Below, one piece after another: positions 36,705 through 45,125 of a stretch of DNA of 64,000 bases. Below the pieces are notes generated by a model. The model made no database searches and was not told where the DNA came from. It saw nothing but the letters and a program-made list of their open reading frames with translations. The stretch lies in the NCBI GenBank assembly GCA_937897325.1, contig CALCOY010000034.1, positions 1 to 64,000 of the forward strand, read 5' to 3'. Position numbers and translations under genes: made by a program. The stretch comes from an uncultured Shimia sp. (GTDB taxonomy: Bacteria; Pseudomonadota; Alphaproteobacteria; Rhodobacterales; Rhodobacteraceae). How positions within the stretch are numbered: the first letter of the stretch is position 1; every line of letters starts with the position of its first letter.

Positions 36705-37402
36705 TCAAGCGGTGAGGTGCCGCGCAGGCGGAGGAAGAGATTTTCTTCCTCGTTGTTCTTGAAGTAGGGCACGCTGTCGGGGGGCGCCGTTTCGGTAACG
36801 CGGGCCTGAATTTCGCTGAGAACAACCTCGGTTATGAAGGGCATATCAAAGGCGCGCGCTTCGGCCAGTGGGACCCATTGCAGATGTGAAAGCTCGTCGG
36901 AAGCGGCGGAGAAGTCGTCCGGGTCCGAGGCAAGGGCGCCCGCGTCAATCAAAAAGAACCGCGCATCGAACCGGCGAGGTCTGCCCGGTGGAGTCAGCGC
37001 GCGGAACACGAATTGAAGAGCTGATGGGTCGGGGACGTGACCCGTTGCCGCAAAGGCGGCCCAATCGGGGGGGGGAGGGCCGGACCATGCACCGGGTCTG
37101 CCCAGAACCAGACCAGTTTCCTCGAAAAGTTCGCGAATGGCAGCGGCGGCGAGAGCTGCGGTCAGGCCCGTTTCGCTGTCTTCGGTCAGACGGTGCGCGC
37201 AAGGATCCGGCACGGGTGCGGCCAGCGGGATACGGGCGTCACCTGCATCCACAGCGCCACCCGGAAAGACGAACTTGTTGGGCATGAAGACCGCCTGCGC
37301 GCCGCGCTGGCCCATCAGGATGCGCGGTGTGGTCATGCGGTCACGCAAAACGATCACCGTGGCGGCGTTTCGTATGGCGGTCTTGTCGGCTGGATTGGTC
37401 AC
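36692..37402 (-). CDS. Nudix hydrolase, NUDT8/NUDT19-like
   Basis: The 236-aa product is longer than typical Nudix enzymes because a spacer separates FVFPGGAVDAGDARIPLAAP from the second half of the Nudix box (AAIRELFEETGLVLGR). This interrupted box is characteristic of CoA/acyl-CoA diphosphatase-like proteins of the NUDT8/NUDT19 group. The metal-binding REXXEE residues are intact. It is followed on the same strand by nothing nearby, and the DUF983 gene lies 28 nt upstream on the same strand. Confidence 0.87.
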   Translation of the reverse strand: MTNPADKTAIRNAATVIVLRDRMTTPRILMGQRGAQAVFMPNKFVFPGGAVDAGDARIPLAAPVPDPCAHRLTEDSETGLTAALAAAAIRELFEETGLVLGRPGAWSGPPPPDWAAFAATGHVPDPSALQFVFRALTPPGRPRRFDARFFLIDAGALASDPDDFSAASDELSHLQWVPLAEARAFDMPFITEVVLSEIQARVTETAPPDSVPYFKNNEEENLFLRLRGTSPLDHST

Positions 37403-37430
37403 GTCTGATACCCCGGTGTCTTGTCAGGGA

Positions 37431-37832
37431 TCAGCGCTTGCCAAAGCCTCCCATCTCGCGGGCCCATTGAAACCCTATGATTGCCCCTTTGAGGCGAGGC
37501 AAAAGGTAAAGCGAGAGCCCCACACATCCAACAGCAAAGATTGTGAAGAGCACAAGAGGCTCTGGCCGCCACGCCACAAATACGATGTGCAACAGCGGGG
37601 CCATGAGGTGTCCGACGATCAGGATGGTCAGGTAGGCCGGGCCGTCATCGGCCCGGTGATGGTGCAGTTCTTCACGGCAGACGGGACAGGTGTCGCGGAC
37701 TTTGAGATAGCCTTTCAGGATGGGGCCATTGCCGCAACTCGGGCAGCGCCGCCGAAAGCCGCGCGCCATGGCGGGCCAGAGCTTGCGACCTGTGTCTGCG
37801 TCTTCATCACATGTTGTTTGATCTTGGGCCAT
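37431..37832 (-). CDS. DUF983 family membrane protein
   Basis: The 133-aa product has two CXXC pairs near the N-terminus (RRRCPSCGNGPILKG and DTCPVCREELHHH), which suggest a zinc ribbon. Two membrane helices follow (YLTILIVGHLMAPLLHIVFVA split around residue 70-90, and VLFTIFAVGCVGLSLYL). The end, FQWAREMGGFG, is typical of DUF983. Function is unknown; homologues often lie near cytochrome oxidase or Nudix genes. It is probably co-transcribed with the Nudix gene behind it. Confidence 0.88.
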   Translation of the reverse strand: MAQDQTTCDEDADTGRKLWPAMARGFRRRCPSCGNGPILKGYLKVRDTCPVCREELHHHRADDGPAYLTILIVGHLMAPLLHIVFVAWRPEPLVLFTIFAVGCVGLSLYLLPRLKGAIIGFQWAREMGGFGKR

Positions 37833-38011
37833 GGAATCCTCACTGCCACTGGCGCGTTCATGCGCCTTTTGGCGGCTGATAGAAAGAGGCGTGGCCGGTC
37901 TTGCGTCCGGATGTCGCGTGTCCAGGCATTTTTTTACGACGGAATTGCGCAGCCGCTCCGTTCAACCTGCATCGAAACAAAAACGATGGTTGAATGACCA
38001 AGGAGATGGAA

Positions 38012-38440
38012 ATGAAACGTGGTAAGGTCATAACATATTTTGTGGCAATGAGCATCGGTCTGGGCCTTCCGGCATTGGCTCAGACAGACAAGGGAGTCAC
38101 ATTTCAGCTGCTGGATCGGGACGGCAACGGAGAGCTGACCCCGTCGGAAATGGAGCGCATGCGCGTGGTGCGCCTGCAGCAGATGGACACGGATGGTAAT
38201 GGCGCGATCAGCAAGGCAGAGATGGTTGCGGCCACACAGGCCACAGCCGAAAGCCGGGCAGACCGGATCTTTGCGCGGCTTGATGCGGATGACAATGGCG
38301 AGATCTCGGCTGAAGAGATCGAAGCGCAGGCGCAGCGGGGCCGCGGATTTCGGCGCATAGACGCGGATGGCAACGGCACGATTTCCGAAGAGGAATTCGC
38401 GCAGGCCCGTGAAAAGATGCGTGACCGCCGCCGTCCCTGA
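38012..38440 (+). CDS. Periplasmic EF-hand calcium-binding protein
   Basis: The 142-aa product has a signal peptide (residues 1-23, ending ALA) and four EF-hand loops: DRDGNGELTPSE (35-46), DTDGNGAISKAE (59-70), DADDNGEISAEE (91-102) and DADGNGTISEEE (117-128). All four keep the Ca2+-liganding positions 1, 3, 5 and 12. AAGGAG at 38000-38005 selects the ATG at 38012 over two earlier in-frame ATGs. An ECF sigma factor gene follows after about 60 nt, so it may be a calcium-dependent sensor or target of that sigma factor (inference). Confidence 0.88.
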   Translation: MKRGKVITYFVAMSIGLGLPALAQTDKGVTFQLLDRDGNGELTPSEMERMRVVRLQQMDTDGNGAISKAEMVAATQATAESRADRIFARLDADDNGEISAEEIEAQAQRGRGFRRIDADGNGTISEEEFAQAREKMRDRRRP

Positions 38441-38502
38441 CACAGACCATGCGCGCCCGCGGATTGATCGAATGGTCCGCGGGGCGTTAGGTGGATGGCA
38501 GG

Positions 38503-39093
38503 ATGGATATGCCTTTCGACGCTTCAGATGCCGAAACGGATGATGCGCTTCTGGCGCGTTATGCCCGCGGAGATGCAGCAGCCGCGCGTGCCTTGACAGC
38601 GCGGCTTGCGCCCAAGGCGTTTTCGCATGCCTTGCGCGTTCTGGGCGACCGGATGGAGGCGGAGGATGTCGCGCAGGACGCGATGATGCGGTTGTGGACG
38701 ATCGCGCCGAAATGGCGAGCGGGGGAGGCGAAAGTGTCCACCTGGCTTTACCGAGTGACGGCCAATCTGTGCACGGACCGTCTGCGTCGCGGGGGGCGTG
38801 CGGGCCCGGCTTTGGACGACATTCCTGAGCCGGAAGATCCGATGCCGGGCGCCGATGCGCGGTTGCTGGCAGCCTCACGCGCTGAGGCCATCAAGGCGGC
38901 GCTGCATGGCTTGCCCGATCGTCAAAGGCAATCCATCGTGTTGCGACATTTCGAGGGCCTGGCAAATCCGGAGATCGCCGAGGTCCTCGGGATCAGCGTA
39001 GAAGCTGTGGAAAGCCTGACGGCGCGGGCCAAACGCGCTTTGGCAGCGGCCTTGGGCCCGATGAAAGATGCACTGGGATACGAAGATGGCTGA
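38503..39093 (+). CDS. ECF-type RNA polymerase sigma factor
   Basis: The 196-aa product contains sigma region 2 (ARLAPKAFSHALRVLGDRME, AEDVAQDAMMRLW, KVSTWLYRVTANLCTDRLRR) and region 4 (LPDRQRQSIVLRHFEGLANP, EIAEVLGISVEAVESLTARA). It starts at ATG 38503, or at the in-frame ATG at 38509 or GTG at 38491. The next gene begins inside its 3' end and encodes a small membrane protein, the usual place of an anti-sigma factor. Region 2 and 4 motifs are intact, so it should be functional. Confidence 0.92.
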   Translation: MDMPFDASDAETDDALLARYARGDAAAARALTARLAPKAFSHALRVLGDRMEAEDVAQDAMMRLWTIAPKWRAGEAKVSTWLYRVTANLCTDRLRRGGRAGPALDDIPEPEDPMPGADARLLAASRAEAIKAALHGLPDRQRQSIVLRHFEGLANPEIAEVLGISVEAVESLTARAKRALAAALGPMKDALGYEDG

Positions 39094-39439
39094 TAAAACG
39101 GACCTGAACGACCAGCAGATCGACGCGGCGCTGGATGAGGCTGCACTTGAGCACGCTCAGCCCTCAGAAGACTTCATGCAGCGTGTGCTGCGCGATGCCC
39201 TTGCCGAGCAGCCGCATCCGAATGTTGTAGCCCCCCCGACCACCCGGTGGTCTTTCTGGCAGGCCTTTGGCGGGTTCGGCGGGCTTGTGGCGGCCACATG
39301 TGCGGGCTTTGTGATCGGGATCAATCCGCCGGATTTCATCCAGACGCAGTTTGAAGCAGCCGTTTATGGATCGGCGGCCGGGCTTTCGGATTACGGCGCA
39401 AGTGTTTCGGCCTATGGCTGGGACCAGGAAGAGGAATAG
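39086..39439 (+). CDS. Small single-pass membrane protein, probable anti-sigma factor
   Basis: The 117-aa product starts MADKTDLNDQQIDAALDEAA, has an acidic helical cytoplasmic part, one membrane helix (about residues 59-80, AFGGFGGLVAATCAGFVIGI) and a short periplasmic tail ending GWDQEEE. The gene overlaps the ECF sigma gene by 8 nt. Position, size and topology suggest an anti-sigma factor, although no zinc-type (HXXXCXXC) anti-sigma motif is present. I do not recognise a named family. Confidence 0.7.
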   Translation: MADKTDLNDQQIDAALDEAALEHAQPSEDFMQRVLRDALAEQPHPNVVAPPTTRWSFWQAFGGFGGLVAATCAGFVIGINPPDFIQTQFEAAVYGSAAGLSDYGASVSAYGWDQEEE

Positions 39440-39442
39440 AAG

Positions 39443-39937
39443 ATGTCGGACGGCGCTGCGCAGAAAAAGGGCACACCGCTTTGGGTCAAGATCGGATTTG
39501 GTCTGTCGCTTGCACTAAACCTGATGATCGTGGGTCTGGTCGCGGGCTTTATCCTGCGCGGCGGCCCACCCTCTGGCGGCCCGGTCGGGGCGAGTTATGC
39601 GGCCCCCTATGTCAAGGCGCTGTCACGCGAGGATCGGCGCAAGATCTTTAGGGCCGTCCGTCGGGATGGTGCCGAGCGACCCGTTTCAAGCCGGCGGGAG
39701 CGCCGGGCGCGTTACGATGAGATGGTCGTGGCGATCCGGGCGGAGCCGTTCGTGCCGGGCGGCGTGCAGGCCATTCTCGAAACGCAGCGCACGGAAGGGC
39801 TGACGGTGCAATCGCGCATGCAGGCGGCCTGGCTGGAGCACTTACACCAGATGACGTCGGCCGACCGGCAAGCCTATGCGGATCGGTTGGAAGAGACTTT
39901 GGCAAGGAACGGACGCGGCAAACCGCGGAAAGAGTGA
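39443..39937 (+). CDS. CpxP-like periplasmic sensor, membrane-anchored
   Basis: The 164-aa product has an N-terminal membrane anchor (about 13-38, LWVKIGFGLSLALNLMIVGL). A charged helical periplasmic domain follows, with the pattern of the heavy-metal-sensor/CpxP group (REDRRKIFRAVRRDG ... RRERRARYDEMVVAIRAEPF ... QTEGLT-type helices). It begins 3 nt after the probable anti-sigma gene. Such proteins may sense metals or misfolded envelope proteins and feed into the sigma/anti-sigma pair. Confidence 0.78.
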   Translation: MSDGAAQKKGTPLWVKIGFGLSLALNLMIVGLVAGFILRGGPPSGGPVGASYAAPYVKALSREDRRKIFRAVRRDGAERPVSSRRERRARYDEMVVAIRAEPFVPGGVQAILETQRTEGLTVQSRMQAAWLEHLHQMTSADRQAYADRLEETLARNGRGKPRKE

Positions 39938-41335
39938 TCAGGCGGCGGGGCGGCCCAGCGTCACCCGATTTCGACCTTGGGATTTCGCATCATAAAGTGC
40001 CTTGTCCGCCCGCCCGACCAGTTCTTCCGGTTTCGGAAGAGGCGCGGTTTTGTCCAGTTTTTCAGGATCGCAAACGGTCATGCCGATCGAGACGGTGACC
40101 TCGATCTTTTCATTGAGCCCCGAGATTTCAAAGGGTGTGTCGCCGATCACCGAGCACAGACGGACCGCAGCGAGGCGCGCATTCATCAGTGATATGCCCG
40201 GCAGGATCATCAGGAATTCTTCGCCGCCCAGCCGAGCAACCGTGTCGACGCCGCGCACATTCTCGCGCAGGCGTTCTGCCGCTTCGATAAGGACTGCGTC
40301 ACCGACACTGTGCCCATAGGTGTCATTGATGCGCTTGAAATGGTCGAGATCGGCCACCATCACGGCAAAGGTCTTGCCGGATTGAAATGCGCGTTCGGTC
40401 ACGCGGGCCAGATGGGGCAGGGCGTAGCGGCGGTTGTGCAGGCCGGTCAGCGGATCGCTGACGGCCGCCTCAAGACCGGTGCGGACGGTTGCGCGCAATT
40501 GGTCCCCAAGGCGTTTGCGGTGCAGCATCGCCTTGAGCCGCAAGGCCATTTCTTCGCGGGTTCGCAATTCCGGCATCAGGTCGTTCGCCCCCATGTCGAG
40601 CGCTTGCGTCGCCCAAGCCGGATCGCTTTCCGTCTCAACCACGAGGATCGCCGCATAGCGCGTGGCGGGCTGGCTGCGGATCATCGCCAAAAGTAGCTGC
40701 ATCTGCTGGCGGTTCTGCGGTGTTGTCAGCAGAACGAAGGCATCTGGCGCCGTCTCGGTCGGGTCTTCGGAAAAGGCATGGGCGGGACCGCTGGCCAAAA
40801 GCTCGGCATCAATCAGATCGTCCAGTCCCCGGGCGAGGGTTTTGCCATCAGGCACGTCGGTTGAAATCAGCGCGACGCGCGCGCGGATGGTGAAATCGGT
40901 GCTTTGTTCGGCAAATCCAAGCGCGCGGGTCGTGTCATCGCGCAGCTCCCATTCCGAGGCGGAGGCATAGGCCCGGATCAGGCTGCGCACCCGCGCCAGA
41001 AGAAAGCTGTCATTGAAGGGTTTGATGATAACATCGTCCACACCGGCAGATAGCAGCCGCAGCCGCTCGTCATCGGCTACCGCATTGTCGATGGCAAGGA
41101 CCGGCACCTTGCCGCCCAGATTGACCTTGTAGAGCTTTCTGGCCAGTTGTGCAGCATCCCCGTCCGGCAGTGCCGCGGTGGTGAGGATCAGATCGGGCAG
41201 GTAAGATCCGGCAAGTGCTACGGCTTGACCAAGTGTTCCGGCCTGCCGCACCTCGTAATGCGCGGCGGCAAGTTTGACCCGCAACGAAATCCTGTTCGTC
41301 GCAATCTGGTCAACGATAAGGATCTTGCCAAGCAT
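39938..41335 (-). CDS. PleD-like diguanylate cyclase with degenerate receivers
   Basis: The 465-aa product has the PleD order receiver-receiver-GGDEF. The catalytic motif is ARLGGEEFLMILPG (about residues 367-380) and the inhibitory I-site RGVD lies exactly five residues before GGEEF, so it should make c-di-GMP and be product-inhibited. In receiver 1 the acceptor aspartate of PleD (LPDIILLD) is replaced by Thr53 (LPDLILTT), and only one Asp remains in the acidic pocket (ILIVDQ). Receiver 2 also lacks an acceptor (APDAFVLLTT). Activation by phosphorylation is therefore unlikely. I chose the ATG at 41335; the frame is open to 41398. Confidence 0.92.
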   Translation of the reverse strand: MLGKILIVDQIATNRISLRVKLAAAHYEVRQAGTLGQAVALAGSYLPDLILTTAALPDGDAAQLARKLYKVNLGGKVPVLAIDNAVADDERLRLLSAGVDDVIIKPFNDSFLLARVRSLIRAYASASEWELRDDTTRALGFAEQSTDFTIRARVALISTDVPDGKTLARGLDDLIDAELLASGPAHAFSEDPTETAPDAFVLLTTPQNRQQMQLLLAMIRSQPATRYAAILVVETESDPAWATQALDMGANDLMPELRTREEMALRLKAMLHRKRLGDQLRATVRTGLEAAVSDPLTGLHNRRYALPHLARVTERAFQSGKTFAVMVADLDHFKRINDTYGHSVGDAVLIEAAERLRENVRGVDTVARLGGEEFLMILPGISLMNARLAAVRLCSVIGDTPFEISGLNEKIEVTVSIGMTVCDPEKLDKTAPLPKPEELVGRADKALYDAKSQGRNRVTLGRPAA

Positions 41336-41432
41336 TGACGATCCTCTGCCCTTGTCGAAAAGTGTCGCTATCTGGTATCCGCCCCAAGGCGTTAACAAAG
41401 CGTTTCAAGCCCTCCGAAAAGCCGACCGTCAC

Positions 41433-41717
41433 ATGCCTTATACGCAAGAATCCGCTGAAACCCTGGCGCTGCGCGCCCTAGCCTGGCTGATAACGCAGGA
41501 GGAGCTTCTGCCGGTCTTTCTGGGCTCGACCGGCGCAAGCGAGGCCGATGTGCGTGCGGGGGCCTCCGATCCCGCATTTCTGGGGGCGGTGCTTGACTTT
41601 CTGATGATGGATGATGCCTGGGTTGTGGCGTTCTGCGATACGCAGGCGGTCTCATACGACCAGCCACAGGCGGCCCGTGCGGCCTTGCCGGGTGGGGATC
41701 AGGTGCATTGGACATGA
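41433..41717 (+). CDS. DUF3572 family protein
   Basis: The 94-aa product reads MPYTQESAETLALRALAWLI, FLGSTGASEADVRAGASDP and FLMMDDAWVVAFCD. That is the compact helical pattern of DUF3572, a family found in alphaproteobacteria with no known function. It is divergent from the PleD-like gene, and its stop codon overlaps the start of the phosphatase gene. The ATG at 41433 fits the family; the frame is open further upstream without a plausible start. Confidence 0.82.
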   Translation: MPYTQESAETLALRALAWLITQEELLPVFLGSTGASEADVRAGASDPAFLGAVLDFLMMDDAWVVAFCDTQAVSYDQPQAARAALPGGDQVHWT

Positions 41718-42430
41718 CCGCCATCCGGGGGATCATCTTTGACAAGGATGGTACGCTTTTCGATTTCGGGGCGACGTGGGAGACTTGGGCGCATGGGTTT
41801 CTGCTCCGGCTGACCAATGGGGACCGTTCGCGCGCCAAACGCATTGGGCTCGACATCGGCTATGACACGACGCGCCGGAGGTTTGACCGCGACAGCGTCG
41901 TGATCGCGGGAACGCCGGATGAGGTTGCAGCGGCCCTGCGATCCCATTTCGGGGATCTGGATCATGCTGCCGTTCTGGATTTGATCAACGATGAAGCCAA
42001 AGAGGCGCCGCAATCCGAGGCAACACCGCTGCAGCCGCTTTTGCAGCGTTTTCGCGACGATGGGATCGCCCTGGGAGTGGCGACAAATGATGCGGTGGAA
42101 CCCGCGCTAACCCATCTGCGTGCGGCAGGTGTCGAAACGTTTTTTGACTTCATCGCAGGTTTTGACAGCGGATACGGTGCGAAACCCGCGCCCGGGCAAT
42201 TGCAGGCCTTTTGCAGCGCAACCGGCCTGCCCCCTGAAAGCGTGATTATGGTGGGCGACAGCCTCCATGATCTGCATGCGGGGGATGCGGCCGGGATGCG
42301 GCGGGTTGGCGTTCTGACAGGCTTGGCCGATGAAGATACGCTGCGGCCATTCGCGGATGCGGTCCTGCCGCATATCGGGCATCTGCCGGACTGGATTGCG
42401 GGGCAGCGGGAAGGCCTGCCCAAGCCCTGA
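41714..42430 (+). CDS. HAD-family phosphatase (phosphoglycolate phosphatase type)
   Basis: The 238-aa product has HAD motif I in GIIFDKDGTLFDFGATW (nucleophile DKDGT), motif II in GVATND, motif III Lys in GYGAKPAPGQLQAF, and motif IV MVGDSLHDLHAGDAAGM. The cap is a small helical one. It resembles Gph-like phosphatases; the substrate is uncertain. ATG 41714 overlaps the preceding stop codon. Confidence 0.88.
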   Translation: MTAIRGIIFDKDGTLFDFGATWETWAHGFLLRLTNGDRSRAKRIGLDIGYDTTRRRFDRDSVVIAGTPDEVAAALRSHFGDLDHAAVLDLINDEAKEAPQSEATPLQPLLQRFRDDGIALGVATNDAVEPALTHLRAAGVETFFDFIAGFDSGYGAKPAPGQLQAFCSATGLPPESVIMVGDSLHDLHAGDAAGMRRVGVLTGLADEDTLRPFADAVLPHIGHLPDWIAGQREGLPKP

Positions 42431-42524
42431 CATCGAAAACGACAGGATGCGTCGCAAATGGGTGCGCTCCCTTGGCCGAACATGCGGATTGATCACCATG
42501 TTCGCAGCGCAAAGGAGACCCTTC

Positions 42525-44087
42525 ATGACCGAACTCGCCACCAGACGCCGGTCGCGTGGCGGCGGACGCGCCGGTGCCGCTGCCCGACGGGGCAGCGCCG
42601 TGATCGAACAGATGCCTTGGAATCCACCTGTCAACATCGACCGCCCGGTCGAGCCGTTGACCGAAGAGGGTGTGACGGCGATCCATGATGGTGCCATGCG
42701 GATTCTCGAAGAGATCGGGATCGAATTTCTGAACCCTGAGGCGCTTGAAATCATGCGCGAAGCGGGCTGTACCATCGACGGCGAGAATGTCCGCATGGGC
42801 CGGGACTTCGTGATGGAGATGCTGGGCAAGGCGCCGTCGTCCTTCACGCTGACCCCGCGCAATCTCGCGCGAAAGCTTACGATCGGAGAGGGTCATATCC
42901 TTTTTGGCAATGTCTCCTCTCCGCCGAATTACTGGGATCTTGAGCTTGGTCGGAAGGTGCCGGGCACGCGGGTGCAATGTCAGAACCTTCTGAAGCTCAC
43001 GCAGTATTTCAACTGTATCCATTTCGCGGGCGGCTATCCGGTAGAGCCAGTGGATGTGCATGCTAGCGTGCGGCATCTGGATGTCCTCTTCGACAAGTTG
43101 ACGCTGACCGACAAGGTCATGCACGCTTATTCGCTGGGCAAGGAACGCGTCGAGGACGTGATGGAGATGGTGCGCATCGCGGGCGGGTTGAGCCATGAGG
43201 AATTCGAGGCGACACCGCGGATGTACACCAACATCAATTCGACTTCGCCCTTGAAACACGACATTCCGATGCTGGACGGCTGGATGCGATGTGCCCGGCG
43301 CGGGCAGGGCTGCGTTGTCACCCCGTTCACACTGGCAGGCGCCATGGCGCCTGTAACGATGGCCGGAGCCGTGGCGCAATCGCTGGCCGAGGGGCTGTCT
43401 GCCATCGTTCTGGCGCAATATATCCGGCCCGGCACGCCTTGTGTGATCGGTACGTTCACCTCGAATGTGGACATGAAATCGGGCGCGCCTGCTTTCGGCA
43501 CGCCGGAATATATGCGGGCGACTCAGATGACCGGTCAGCTTGCCCGGTTCTATGGGCTTCCTGTCCGCTCATCGGGTGTCTGCGCGGCGAATGTCCCGGA
43601 CGGACAGGCGATGTGGGAAACTTCGAACAGCCTGTGGGCGGCGGTTCAATCTGGCACCAACATGGTCTATCACGCCGCCGGTTGGCTGGAGGGCGGGCTG
43701 ATCGCCAGCCCCGAAAAATTCATCATGGATTGCGAGATCCTGCAGCATATCCAGCGCTACATGGATCCTGCCCTGACGGCCACGGGGACCGATGAGATCG
43801 CACTGGATGCGATCCGGTCCGTGGGCAAGGACGGGCATTTCTTCGGGATCGAACACACGCAGCAGCGCTACACCACAGCGTTCTACCAGCCTTTCCTGAG
43901 CGACTGGAAAAACTACGAAGGTTGGGAGGCCGCAGGCGGTGTGTGGACGCAAGAGCGCGCGCATTTGATGTTCAAGGAGATCATCGGCGGCTTTGAGGCA
44001 CCTTACATGGATCCGGCGATCCGCGAGGAACTTTCGGCTTTCGTGGCCAAGCGCAAGGAAGAGGGCGGGGCACCCACGGATTTCTGA
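42525..44087 (+). CDS. MttB-family methyltransferase (non-pyrrolysine)
   Basis: The 520-aa product matches the trimethylamine:corrinoid methyltransferase superfamily: IDRPVEPLTEEGVTAIHDGA, ILEEIGIEFLNPEALEIM, FGNVSSPPNYWDLELGRKVP, and a long barrel with TPFTLAGAMAPVTMAGAVAQ. No in-frame TAG interrupts it, so it belongs to the non-pyrrolysine branch, whose known members demethylate glycine betaine, proline betaine or carnitine-like substrates. No corrinoid protein gene is next to it. GGAGACC precedes the ATG at 42525. It is followed by a convergent TetR gene. Confidence 0.87.
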   Translation: MTELATRRRSRGGGRAGAAARRGSAVIEQMPWNPPVNIDRPVEPLTEEGVTAIHDGAMRILEEIGIEFLNPEALEIMREAGCTIDGENVRMGRDFVMEMLGKAPSSFTLTPRNLARKLTIGEGHILFGNVSSPPNYWDLELGRKVPGTRVQCQNLLKLTQYFNCIHFAGGYPVEPVDVHASVRHLDVLFDKLTLTDKVMHAYSLGKERVEDVMEMVRIAGGLSHEEFEATPRMYTNINSTSPLKHDIPMLDGWMRCARRGQGCVVTPFTLAGAMAPVTMAGAVAQSLAEGLSAIVLAQYIRPGTPCVIGTFTSNVDMKSGAPAFGTPEYMRATQMTGQLARFYGLPVRSSGVCAANVPDGQAMWETSNSLWAAVQSGTNMVYHAAGWLEGGLIASPEKFIMDCEILQHIQRYMDPALTATGTDEIALDAIRSVGKDGHFFGIEHTQQRYTTAFYQPFLSDWKNYEGWEAAGGVWTQERAHLMFKEIIGGFEAPYMDPAIREELSAFVAKRKEEGGAPTDF

Positions 44088-44098
44088 CAGCCAAGGCG

Positions 44099-44683
44099 TT
44101 AGCAGCCGACGGATTTTCGGACCATCGACCAATATTGGTCTTGGACGTCCTGCAAGCTCAGCCGGCCTTCGCTGCGAAACCAGGTGGTGATCCCTGTCAG
44201 CATGGCGATCAGAGCCAGCGTAGAGATCTTGGTGTCGGCCAATTGGAAACTGCTGGTCGCGACGCCGTCCCGCAGGACTTTTTCGAGGGCGTCTTCATAT
44301 TGGCGGCGCAGGCGTTCAATCTCGGCGAAGTTGTCGGGGGTGAGGTTGCGCAGCTCCATGTAGGCGATGAAGACCGCATCGGGCCGTTCATGGTGGAAAG
44401 CGATGTGGAAGCGCACGAAGGTTTCAAGCCGCGTTAGCGGCGCGCCGCCCCGTGTGTCGGGCAGAGCAGTCAGCAGGTCCAGCATGTGGTTGCGCATCAG
44501 CTCAAAAAGCAGGCTTTGCTTGTCGGCGGTGTAGTTATAAAGGGCACCTGCCTGCACACCGACTTCGGCCGCGATCTGTCGCATGGAGACGGCCGCATAG
44601 CCATGCCTGGCGAAGAGCCTGAGTGCGGCATCGCGCACGCGCGGGCCTGTGATATCTGAATGTGACCCTGCCGTACGCGCCAT
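44099..44683 (-). CDS. TetR-family regulator
   Basis: The 194-aa product has the TetR HTH in its first ~55 residues (VRDAALRLFARHGYAAVSMR, QIAAEVGVQAGALYNYTADK) and a helical ligand domain behind it. I chose the ATG at 44683; the frame is open to 44830 but overlaps the upstream lipoprotein gene region. A 14-bp palindrome lies 15 bp upstream of the start, so it is probably autoregulated. The VQAGALYNYTADK pattern is that of regulators for fatty-acid or efflux genes. Targets are unknown. Confidence 0.9.
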   Translation of the reverse strand: MARTAGSHSDITGPRVRDAALRLFARHGYAAVSMRQIAAEVGVQAGALYNYTADKQSLLFELMRNHMLDLLTALPDTRGGAPLTRLETFVRFHIAFHHERPDAVFIAYMELRNLTPDNFAEIERLRRQYEDALEKVLRDGVATSSFQLADTKISTLALIAMLTGITTWFRSEGRLSLQDVQDQYWSMVRKSVGC

Positions 44684-44697
44684 ACTCTCTGAATAAC

Positions 44698-44711
44698 TGA
44701 ACGCCCGTTCA
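44698..44711. promoter_or_regulatory. TetR-type operator
   Basis: TGAACGCCCGTTCA has arms TGAACG and CGTTCA around CC. It lies between the divergent TetR gene (start 44683) and the small lipoprotein gene (start 44781), so it can control both. The half-site TGAAC is shared with the sites near the second TetR gene at 57-58 kb, but the spacing is 4 instead of 3. Confidence 0.65.
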
Positions 44712-44780
44712 AAACCAAGTGTTGCTTGATTGGACCGGAATCCTGGTGCATCACCTACGCAACACTGGCTGGAGATTGCC

Positions 44781-45065
44781 ATGCGCTTCGTTCCCTTTCT
44801 GCTGCTTTTGGGCCTTTTGCCCGCTTGCACGCAGTTTCCGGAGCTTGATGGTGTAACCAGCGATGTTGCCGAGAATGCCGATTATCCGACGCTTTTGCCG
44901 CTTGATCCGCTGATGCAGAGCACGTCACTGACCAACGCGGATGCCGAAGAGACCGAGGCCGAATTGCAGGCGCGCGTCGCGGCGCTGCAGGCGCGCGCGG
45001 CCCGGCTGCGGGGTCAGGTTGTCGACCCGGAGACACGTCGCCGCCTATCGGAGGACGCTGGCTGA
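44781..45065 (+). CDS. Small lipoprotein
   Basis: The 94-aa product has a lipoprotein signal peptide with lipobox LLPAC (MRFVPFLLLLGLLPACTQFP, acylated Cys at residue 16). A short acidic spacer follows, then a helical C-terminal part rich in Ala, Arg and Gln (EAELQARVAALQARAARLRG) that may form a coiled coil. I do not recognise a family. It is divergent from the TetR gene and precedes hom by 60 nt. Confidence 0.78.
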   Translation: MRFVPFLLLLGLLPACTQFPELDGVTSDVAENADYPTLLPLDPLMQSTSLTNADAEETEAELQARVAALQARAARLRGQVVDPETRRRLSEDAG

Positions 45066-45125
45066 TTGCACGCCCGTCCCGAACCCGCTACATCGCGAAC
45101 GACTTGAATTGCCAGGGATCACGCC

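Noticed and set aside
42525-44087. Pyrrolysine-containing MttB
   Set aside because: The frame has no internal TAG, and no pyl genes are in the window.
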